Assembly (NCBI GenBank): GCA_946886085.1
Contig: CAMPHX010000115.1
Location: 1-5,528 of the forward strand
From: an uncultured Flavobacteriales bacterium
Lineage (GTDB): Bacteria > Bacteroidota > Bacteroidia > Flavobacteriales > Vicingaceae
DNA length: 5,528 bases
Reading direction: 5' to 3'
Shown piece after piece: positions 1-5,528 of the stretch (position 1 is its first letter; the number at the start of each line of letters is the position of its first letter). Made by a program: the position numbers and the translations under genes. The notes beneath the pieces are model-generated. The model was not told the DNA's origin. It saw only the letters and a list, made by a program, of their open reading frames with translations, and did not search any database.

Positions 1-2
1 AT

Positions 3-110
3 ATATATGGTTTAAACAACAATGGCAACTTAATGTATGCAAAAGAACAAAAAGACATTACCGAAGAAGTATTGAGTTTTATTAATGATAAATATCAAGG
101 AAAAAATTGA
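3..110 (+). CDS. C-terminal fragment of a putative OmpH/Skp-family periplasmic chaperone
   Basis: Only the last 35 codons are visible; the gene enters from the left edge in the frame of base 3 and stops at TGA 108-110. The tail contains NLMYAKEQKDITEEVLSFIN, followed by DKYQGKN. An 'xxYA...DITEEVLxxxN.KY' ending is what I know from OmpH/Skp-type proteins, small exported chaperones that hold unfolded outer-membrane proteins in the periplasm. The conserved DIT(E/D)EV element near the C-terminus is the main support. The signal peptide and coiled-coil tentacles that would prove the family lie outside the window. The stop codon overlaps the TTG start of the next gene, so the two are probably co-transcribed and translationally coupled. 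If the family call is right, a chaperone encoded directly ahead of a lipoprotein and a giant exported protein makes functional sense, but that link is inference. Another small protein with a chance similarity over this short tail cannot be excluded. Confidence 0.6.
   Translation: MYGLNNNGNLMYAKEQKDITEEVLSFINDKYQGKN
97..100 (+). promoter_or_regulatory. Possible ribosome binding site (AAGG) for the TTG-started lipoprotein gene
   Basis: AAGG lies six A residues upstream of TTG 107. It supports that unusual start. No ATG is possible for this gene, because the frame is closed by a run of stops (TAA TGA TAA) at 83-91 and the first internal Met is about residue 105, well after the lipoprotein signal. 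Bacteroidota rely little on Shine-Dalgarno pairing, so coupling to the upstream stop codon may matter more than this site. Confidence 0.4.
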
Positions 111-775
111 AGTTCGGAATACTAACATATATCTTCACTATTACTAGCATACTTTTTCTGTCATGTTCTTACGACCAAGATATAACTAATGAAAAGAATA
201 CTCAAATATTACCTGAAAAGGCTGTACTAACTCCTGAAGAATATATTGATTGGTCTTCACAACCTAATAACTTACTCATTAAAGAAAAAACCATTTCCGA
301 ATTTAATTACAAAATTAAATACCTACCTACTGAACAATTGGTTATTAGTGAGCTAAAAAAGTCCAACAAATCTATTACCACAGAAAATATAAATACCTTA
401 AAAAAAGAATATGAGGGTATGGAGTATTTTGAAATGAGGGTTCAAGTTGAAAATTACAATGACGAACTAGCAAAATACCGTGTTACTGATATGTCTGAAT
501 ACCAAACTAGAATTGCTTATATGGCTTTTGCTATGCAAAATAATATTAAGCTTTCAACCGAAATAAACAATGAAATCCCATGTAAACTTTTCCACTTCGA
601 ACGTACTTATGGAATAACTCCCTATACCACATTTTTATTTGCATTTTCAAAACAAGATATCGGGAATGCATCCGAAAGAACGGTTATCTATGATGATGAA
701 TTGTTTAATAAAGGTCGATTAAAATTTAATTGGTCGTTTAAAAATATTGAGTTACCTAAAATTGCGATTTTATGA
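107..775 (+). CDS. Small lipoprotein of unknown function, preceding a giant RHS-like protein
   Basis: A 222-residue protein with no function I can name. Residues 1-20 form a lipoprotein signal: a short basic start (MK), a hydrophobic stretch and the lipobox LFLSC, with Cys20 as the predicted lipidated residue. The next residues, SYDQDITNE, carry two Asp close to the Cys. This resembles the acidic lipoprotein export signals described in Bacteroidota, so display on the cell surface is possible. The mature part looks like a compact mixed alpha/beta domain. It has an early EEYIDW element (44-49) followed by NNLLIKEKTI (54-63) and KYLP (71-74), a Lys/Glu-rich probably helical stretch (80-103), and a C-terminal HFERTYGITPYTTF (163-176) with YDDELFNKG (195-203) and a beta-like KFNWSF. 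I believe I have seen this pattern in small lipoproteins beside similar giant proteins, but could not check it. The TTG start is forced by the upstream stops and the signal peptide. It overlaps the previous stop (TTGA), and its own stop overlaps the next ATG (ATGA). Possible roles are anchoring, assembly or self-protection for the giant protein; all are inference. Confidence 0.85.
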   Translation: MKFGILTYIFTITSILFLSCSYDQDITNEKNTQILPEKAVLTPEEYIDWSSQPNNLLIKEKTISEFNYKIKYLPTEQLVISELKKSNKSITTENINTLKKEYEGMEYFEMRVQVENYNDELAKYRVTDMSEYQTRIAYMAFAMQNNIKLSTEINNEIPCKLFHFERTYGITPYTTFLFAFSKQDIGNASERTVIYDDELFNKGRLKFNWSFKNIELPKIAIL

Positions 776-903
776 CAGTAAAACAAAAAAAGAAATTAGT
801 TCACCTAATTAAAGATAAAATAAAAAGAGGTTCATTTTTAACTTTTGCTATTTATTTCTTTTTTACATCCATTAGCACATTTACTCCATTAAACTCATTT
901 GCA
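772..903 (+). other. Signal peptide of the giant protein, with an extended basic N-region
   Basis: The first 19 residues hold seven Lys and one Arg. A hydrophobic core from F22 to about T38 follows, rich in Phe (LTFAIYFFF), and then a short polar part ending in NSFA. Cleavage after Ala44 would leave a mature protein beginning LTGGPSQPE. The basic head is longer than in a typical Sec signal, which could mean slower or post-translational export. The cleavage site is a prediction by eye; an uncleaved N-terminal anchor is the alternative. Confidence 0.7.
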
Positions 904-3900
904 CTAACAGGAGGTCCAAGTCAACCCGAAGTTCAATCTTTTGAACCCATTGGAACAAGCGACATGGTTAACTTATTTTCCGGAGATTTAACCTATAATA
1001 TCCCTTTATTAGACATTGATGGCTATCCCGTTAATATAGCATATAATGGAGGCGTAACCACTGACCAAGAAGCCTCTTGGACAGGTTTAGGATGGAATAT
1101 CAACGTAGGAACTATCAACAGAGCATTAAGAGGATTGCCAGATGATTTTAAAGACGAGATTGTAAAAACAGAAACCAATATTAATAAAAACTGGACAGTA
1201 GGAATAGGTACTACTGTTGGTGATATAGAACTTTTTGGTTTAGACCTTACAAAAGGGTTAGGAGTGTCTATAGGTTTTGGACTTGGAGTGGAATACAATA
1301 ATTATACAGGCATCGGTTCTAACTTAAGCTTTAATGCAGGATTAAGTTTAACCGGAGAATCTGGTGTTTCAGGTAATGTTGGACTGGGTTTAAATTCCAG
1401 TAGCTCGGGGGGATTGTCTATTTCCCCTAGTGCTGGGCTTTCAGCCCGTGTGGGTGATCAAAAGGATAGATCAAATAATTTAGGGGGTAGCATAGGTTCA
1501 TCGTTTAATTCAAGAAGTGGTCTTGCTGGTTTATCAATTGGAGCTAATTTAACTAGTAGTAAAACTGTTAAAAAAGGTACAAGTAAAAAAGATGGGGGCG
1601 CATCTGTTGGAGCTACATTAGCTTCTGCGTCTGCAAGTTTCGATTTTCAACAGCCGACCTATACTCCATCTATTACAAATAGCATGAGAAGTTATGCGGT
1701 TTCCGCCCGTTTTATACCTGTTGGGGTTGAATTATTTGGATCAAATATAGGGTTAAGTTTTTCTGTTAATTATTCCGAACAAACATTAAAAGATAAAATT
1801 CTCAATAGTCCTTCTTATGGTTATTTATACAGTGAAGCCGGTCAATACAGAAGTGATGCCCGACATGATTTTAATAGAGAAAAAGATGGTTCTTACACTG
1901 CTTCTACTCCTAACCTTCCTTTAACCAATTATACTTATGATATTTATTCTGTTTCTGGTCAGGGTGTTGGGGGGAGTTATCGACCATATAGAAACCAAGT
2001 GGGTTACGTTTTTGATAATGATGCCGATAATAAAAGCAATTCTTTTCCTATTACGGTAGAATTAGGACTTGGAAATGCCGCACACTTTGGAGGAGAGGTT
2101 GGTGTTGTACATGTAAACTCCAACTCTGGAAAATGGTTGAGTCAGAATAATGCAAAAAATTATTTAGATTTTAACAAAAAAGAAAATGCTATCGACTTTG
2201 AAAGTGTAGTTTTTAGAGAAGCCAACGAAGCTTCAATTGATACAGACGCTGACTATTATGAATTGTTAGGAAAGGAATCTCCTGTAAAAGTTGATTTATT
2301 GGAAGCAAGTAAGTTTAATGTATATGCATCCTCTAACTTATCAGGTACAGCTTTACAACGAAACTACAAAATAGGGAGGGTAAAAAGAAACAGTACTATT
2401 CAACACCTTACAATTGGAGAAGTAAATAATGGCGTTGGCATTAATCATTTTATGCAAGGTTCGGTTGCCACAACAGCCAACGCTCATCATATTGGTCAGA
2501 TTATTTCGTTAGGTAATGATGGGTTACGCTATATATATGGTCAACCTGCCTACAATAAAACACAAGAAGAAGTAACTTTTGCTGTTGGAGCTTCCTTAAC
2601 AGGTCCAAGTGTAACAGGTGTAGATTATCCAAAAGGATTAGTTTCATACACCCCTAATGTTGATAATTCTACCAACAACGCCAAAGGATTAGACAATTAT
2701 TTCCAACGTGTTACCACTCCTGCTTATGCACATTCTTATTTACTAACCGCTGTGGTTAGTGATGATTATGTAGATGCCGACAACATTAAAGGGCCTTCTG
2801 ATGGAGATTTAGGTACTTATACTAAATTTAGTTATGAACGAATAAGTAATTATAAATGGAGAGTGCCTGTTGAACTTAATAAAGCATCTTATAATGAAGG
2901 GTTAAAAACAGACATTCATGATGATAAAGCCAATTACATTTTCGGAGAAAAAGAACTTTTTTACTTAGATACCATCCAAACAAAAAACTTCATTGCCATT
3001 TTTGATAAAGATGACAGACAAGATGGTTTGGGTGTAATAAATGATAATGGAGGTGTTGACAATAATTCCAAACAAAAAGTACTTACTCAAATAAGACTCT
3101 ACTCAAAACCCGATTATAAAGCAAACGGCATTAATGCTACCCCTATAAAAGTAGTTCATTTTGTGTATGACTATTCGCTTTGTCCTGGTATACCCAATAG
3201 TTTAAATAGTCAAGGTAAACTGACGTTAAAAAAAGTGTTTTTTACCTATAGAGACTCCAAAAAAGGCAAACTTTCTCCGTATGTTTTTACTTATAAAAGC
3301 TCAAGCACACCTTATCATTTAAAAGCTTACGATAGATGGGGAAATTATAAAGCAATGAACCCAAACATTTCAACAGGTGCTGCTTTAGAACCTTTGCCCA
3401 CTTTCGAATTTCCTTATGTTGAGCAAAACAAGGCTTTAGCTGACACTTATGCCACAACCTGGATATTAAGTAAAGTTGAATTGCCATCAGGTGGAGAAAT
3501 CAACATTGAAACAGAAGCCGATGATTATGCTTTCGTCCAACATAAAAAAGCGATGGAGATGGCTAAAATAGTTAATGCGAGCGATATTGGAAGTACTAGT
3601 ATAACTGAAAACACCAATTTCACTCCAATTTCTTTAACTACATCAACTATAAACCTATCTCAAAGTAATCGTTTAATATGGTTTAAAAAGAATCCTTCGA
3701 TACCCGTTTCTGAATACGTAAAAGGAATTAATAATTTATACTTTAGATGCTTAATGCAATTTGATGGTGGCTATGATTATGTTTCTGGTTATGCAGAAAT
3801 TGAAACTTATGGAGTAAATTCAAATGGTGATTTAGGATATATACAATTAAAACCTCTTGGTTTTGGAGATAATTCAGGAATAATTAATCCAATAACAATT

Positions 3901-5528
3901 GCTGCAACACAATTTGCCAGATTACATTTACCAAATCAAGCATATAATTCACCCACATTACAAAATAGTAGTCTCGGTGTTCAGTTTATTACATCAATAT
4001 GGTCATCTATATCAGGGTTTATAACAGGCTTTGAAAATCCTAACAAAACTGCTTTTGGGAACGGTAATGGAACAAATATGATTCTAAATAAATCATGGAT
4101 TAGGCTAAATGATGTGGATAATAGAAAATTTGGTGGAGGGCATCGAGTAAGTAAAATAGAAATACTGGATAATTGGGATATTCAAACAGATCAAGCAATG
4201 GATAATTCAAAATATGGTCAGGTATATGAATACACCAATGAAGACGGTAGTTCCTCTGGTGTAGCCAGCTACGAACCTCAAATGGGAGGTGATGAAAATC
4301 CGTGGAAGCAGCCCATAAGATTTAGTACTGATAAAAAGTGGGCTCCCGATGACCGATTTTTTCAGGAAACCCCCTTTGGAGAATCGTTCTTTCCTTCAGC
4401 CTCTGTGGGTTATGCTAGGGTGGTGGTTAAAAACTTACCCCATCCAAATGTTAGTAGAAATGCTACAGGATTCGTAGAACATACTTTTTATACAGCAAAA
4501 GATTACCCTACTATTGCCAAAAAAACTTCATTAGAAAACAAACGTCATAAAAATGGACCATTTTCTATTACTTCTCTTTTCAAAATCAATGTAAAAGACT
4601 ACTACACAGGGTCTCAAGGTTATGTTGTGGTTACTAATGACATGCACGGAAAACCTAAGTCACAAGAAGTATATGCCGAAGGTCAAACAAATTCTATTTC
4701 TAAAGTAGAATATTTTTACAAAGATATACAAGGCACAGAAGCCGGCACAAAAGAACTAACTAACAATGTACCTTTTATTCAGCCTAATGGTAACATTGTG
4801 AATGGAAGAATGGGAGTAAATATGGACATGGTAGCTGATTTTAGACAAAGCAAAACAGATGTTACGCAAGCTTCAGGTAATATGAATAACGACAATTTTC
4901 TTTTAGGTATTATCCCAGTTTTTGCATTTACAATAATTCCTTCCTACACAAAAGAAAAAACTCAATTTAGAAGTGCTGTGCTTACTAAAGTGGTGCAAAA
5001 ATTCGGAGTATTGGAAAGTACTGTGGCGACTGATTTAGGTTCTAGGGTGGAAACTAAAAACTTAGCTTATGACTCAGAAACGGGTCAGGTACTACTTACA
5101 GAAACAACAACCAACTTTAATGACAAAGTCTATTCGTTAAACTTCCCTGCTTATTGGTATTATGATAACATGGGGCAAGCTTATAAAAATATTGGTTTAA
5201 CTGTTTCAGGAACAATAAATAGTGCCGGGATTTTAACTACCAATCATGCTCCTTACTTTGTGCCGGGCGATGAAGTTGCTCTAACCAATAGCTCTACAAC
5301 TTTAAAAGCATGGGTAATTGCTACCTCTAACAATACCGTTGCTTTTCAATTGGCATCCGGAGCTGCCCCAACTGGAACTTTTAGTAAAATAAAAATTATT
5401 CGATCAGGTAGAAGAAACCTAACTTCTCAAATGATGGCTACTGTTACCACATTAACAAGTCCTTTAAATACTATTAAAAATAACATCTATGAAAATGTGT
5501 TACAAGCCTCTGCTATTGAATATACAGA
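772..5528 (+). CDS. Giant exported RHS-related Bacteroidota protein, C-terminus cut by the window edge
   Basis: The frame is open from ATG 772 for 1585 codons to the right edge, with no internal stop. A stop at 757-759 and no other nearby ATG fix the start. Residues 1-44 form a Sec signal with a long basic head. Next come SQPEVQSFEP (51-60), LFSGDLTYNIPLLD (68-81), SWTGLGWNIN (102-111) and RGLPDDF (120-126), a block I recognise at the start of very large Bacteroidota proteins. Residues 141-292 are Gly/Ser-rich and strand-like. Further family landmarks are LTNYTYDIYSVSGQG (384-398), AHSYLLTAVVSDDYVD (653-668), YIFGEKELFYL (722-732), DRWGNY (854-859), ELPSGGEINIE (903-913), FGGGHRVSKIEILDNW (1120-1135), VASYEP (1164-1169), PFGESFFPSASVGY (1201-1214), NDMHGK (1289-1294), ETGQVLLTET (1436-1445) and SGRRN (1545-1549). 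I count only two cysteines (804, 993), as in many secreted proteins. No catalytic motif is visible. I infer a beta-rich scaffold or shell of RHS/YD type. Whether an RHS core, a toxin or a secretion signal follows cannot be seen. Confidence 0.9.
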   Translation, partial: MTVKQKKKLVHLIKDKIKRGSFLTFAIYFFFTSISTFTPLNSFALTGGPSQPEVQSFEPIGTSDMVNLFSGDLTYNIPLLDIDGYPVNIAYNGGVTTDQEASWTGLGWNINVGTINRALRGLPDDFKDEIVKTETNINKNWTVGIGTTVGDIELFGLDLTKGLGVSIGFGLGVEYNNYTGIGSNLSFNAGLSLTGESGVSGNVGLGLNSSSSGGLSISPSAGLSARVGDQKDRSNNLGGSIGSSFNSRSGLAGLSIGANLTSSKTVKKGTSKKDGGASVGATLASASASFDFQQPTYTPSITNSMRSYAVSARFIPVGVELFGSNIGLSFSVNYSEQTLKDKILNSPSYGYLYSEAGQYRSDARHDFNREKDGSYTASTPNLPLTNYTYDIYSVSGQGVGGSYRPYRNQVGYVFDNDADNKSNSFPITVELGLGNAAHFGGEVGVVHVNSNSGKWLSQNNAKNYLDFNKKENAIDFESVVFREANEASIDTDADYYELLGKESPVKVDLLEASKFNVYASSNLSGTALQRNYKIGRVKRNSTIQHLTIGEVNNGVGINHFMQGSVATTANAHHIGQIISLGNDGLRYIYGQPAYNKTQEEVTFAVGASLTGPSVTGVDYPKGLVSYTPNVDNSTNNAKGLDNYFQRVTTPAYAHSYLLTAVVSDDYVDADNIKGPSDGDLGTYTKFSYERISNYKWRVPVELNKASYNEGLKTDIHDDKANYIFGEKELFYLDTIQTKNFIAIFDKDDRQDGLGVINDNGGVDNNSKQKVLTQIRLYSKPDYKANGINATPIKVVHFVYDYSLCPGIPNSLNSQGKLTLKKVFFTYRDSKKGKLSPYVFTYKSSSTPYHLKAYDRWGNYKAMNPNISTGAALEPLPTFEFPYVEQNKALADTYATTWILSKVELPSGGEINIETEADDYAFVQHKKAMEMAKIVNASDIGSTSITENTNFTPISLTTSTINLSQSNRLIWFKKNPSIPVSEYVKGINNLYFRCLMQFDGGYDYVSGYAEIETYGVNSNGDLGYIQLKPLGFGDNSGIINPITIAATQFARLHLPNQAYNSPTLQNSSLGVQFITSIWSSISGFITGFENPNKTAFGNGNGTNMILNKSWIRLNDVDNRKFGGGHRVSKIEILDNWDIQTDQAMDNSKYGQVYEYTNEDGSSSGVASYEPQMGGDENPWKQPIRFSTDKKWAPDDRFFQETPFGESFFPSASVGYARVVVKNLPHPNVSRNATGFVEHTFYTAKDYPTIAKKTSLENKRHKNGPFSITSLFKINVKDYYTGSQGYVVVTNDMHGKPKSQEVYAEGQTNSISKVEYFYKDIQGTEAGTKELTNNVPFIQPNGNIVNGRMGVNMDMVADFRQSKTDVTQASGNMNNDNFLLGIIPVFAFTIIPSYTKEKTQFRSAVLTKVVQKFGVLESTVATDLGSRVETKNLAYDSETGQVLLTETTTNFNDKVYSLNFPAYWYYDNMGQAYKNIGLTVSGTINSAGILTTNHAPYFVPGDEVALTNSSTTLKAWVIATSNNTVAFQLASGAAPTGTFSKIKIIRSGRRNLTSQMMATVTTLTSPLNTIKNNIYENVLQASAIEYT
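1192..1647 (+). other. Gly/Ser-rich, beta-strand-like region inside the giant protein (residues 141-292)
   Basis: Residues 164-263 contain 22 Gly and 23 Ser by my count. They show many alternating hydrophobic/small patterns such as VSIGFGLGVEY, LSFNAGLSLTG and LAGLSIGANL. This resembles short amphipathic beta strands stacked in a sheet, barrel or beta-helix, broken by a basic insert KTVKKGTSKKDGG (263-275). It separates the conserved entry block from the next conserved block, which begins near QQPTYTP (293-299). No exact tandem repeat is present. The structural reading is inference; a flexible low-complexity linker is the alternative. Confidence 0.55.
4897..4947 (+). other. Strongly hydrophobic segment in the giant protein (residues 1376-1392)
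   Basis: The 17 residues from F1376 to Y1392 have no charge and are mostly Phe, Leu, Ile, Val and Ala, with two prolines (1382, 1390). It lies between a polar NMNNDN stretch and the charged TKEKTQF. The length is marginal for a transmembrane helix and the prolines argue against a regular one. A buried core strand pair or a membrane-contacting loop is as likely. It is the most hydrophobic stretch I see after the signal peptide. Confidence 0.4.
5197..5418 (+). other. Small beta-rich module ending in SGRRN in the giant protein
   Basis: Residues 1476-1549 read as short strands: LTVSGTI, then YFVPGDEVAL (1495-1504), KAWVIAT (1512-1518), TVAFQLA and FSKIKIIRSGRRN. The PGDEV turn and terminal SGRRN followed by a TLTSPLN element match what I recall from relatives in Bacteroidota. 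The module looks like a compact domain inserted after the conserved AYKNIG segment. No function is assigned; a structural or binding domain is the simplest reading. Confidence 0.5.

Noticed and set aside
750..775. Promoter or strong ribosome binding site in front of the giant gene
   Set aside because: I see no convincing AGG-type site or Bacteroidota promoter boxes just before ATG 772. The ATGA overlap explains expression by coupling.
785..791. A7 run near the start of the giant gene, and another A7 at 400-406 in the lipoprotein gene, as phase-variation tracts
   Set aside because: Seven A residues are common by chance in DNA this AT-rich, they fall in Lys codons, and both frames are intact. 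There is no sign of slippage.
1023..1298. 91-codon open frame on the minus strand
   Set aside because: It lies wholly inside the giant + strand gene. Its Pro/Ser/Val/Ile-rich product is what the reverse complement of Gly- and Thr-rich coding gives. It has no recognisable motif.
1435..1447. GGGCT-TTC-AGCCC hairpin as a transcription terminator
   Set aside because: It has a short five-pair stem, is not followed by a T run, and sits in the middle of an open gene.
3287..3487. 66-codon open frame on the minus strand
   Set aside because: It is antisense to a conserved part of the giant protein that includes DRWGNY. It shows no domain or supporting start context.

Overview
The window looks like an AT-rich Bacteroidota genome (a flavobacterial or cytophagal relative). 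The evidence is the low GC content, weak or absent Shine-Dalgarno signals, a lipoprotein signal followed by acidic residues, and above all a giant exported protein whose motifs I recognise from a family of large Bacteroidota surface or secreted proteins related to RHS/YD-repeat proteins. The exact taxon cannot be fixed from the sequence.

All detectable coding is on the + strand and continuous, with no intergenic gap. Bases 3-110 are the last 35 codons of a gene whose C-terminus resembles the OmpH/Skp family of periplasmic chaperones. It overlaps, through TTGA, a 222-residue lipoprotein gene that starts at TTG 107 and ends at 775. That gene overlaps, through ATGA, the giant gene starting at 772. 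The giant gene stays open for 1585 codons to the right edge, so its C-terminus is not visible. No RNA genes, insertion sequences, CRISPR arrays, attachment sites or terminators were found, and nothing resembling a promoter could be supported because the genes run into each other.

The three genes read as one translationally coupled unit. A putative outer-membrane-protein chaperone is followed by a small lipoprotein and then by a very large Sec-exported protein. I infer, but cannot show, that the first two help fold, deliver or anchor the third, or that the lipoprotein protects against it. The visible part of the giant protein contains, in order: a long basic signal peptide; an entry module (near residues 51-126); a Gly/Ser-rich beta-strand-like stretch (141-292); a long run of conserved family motifs that includes a DRWGNY element at 854-859; and a small beta-rich module ending in SGRRN at 1545-1549. 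In relatives, RHS-like repeats and variable C-termini may follow. The most informative missing piece therefore lies just past the right edge.
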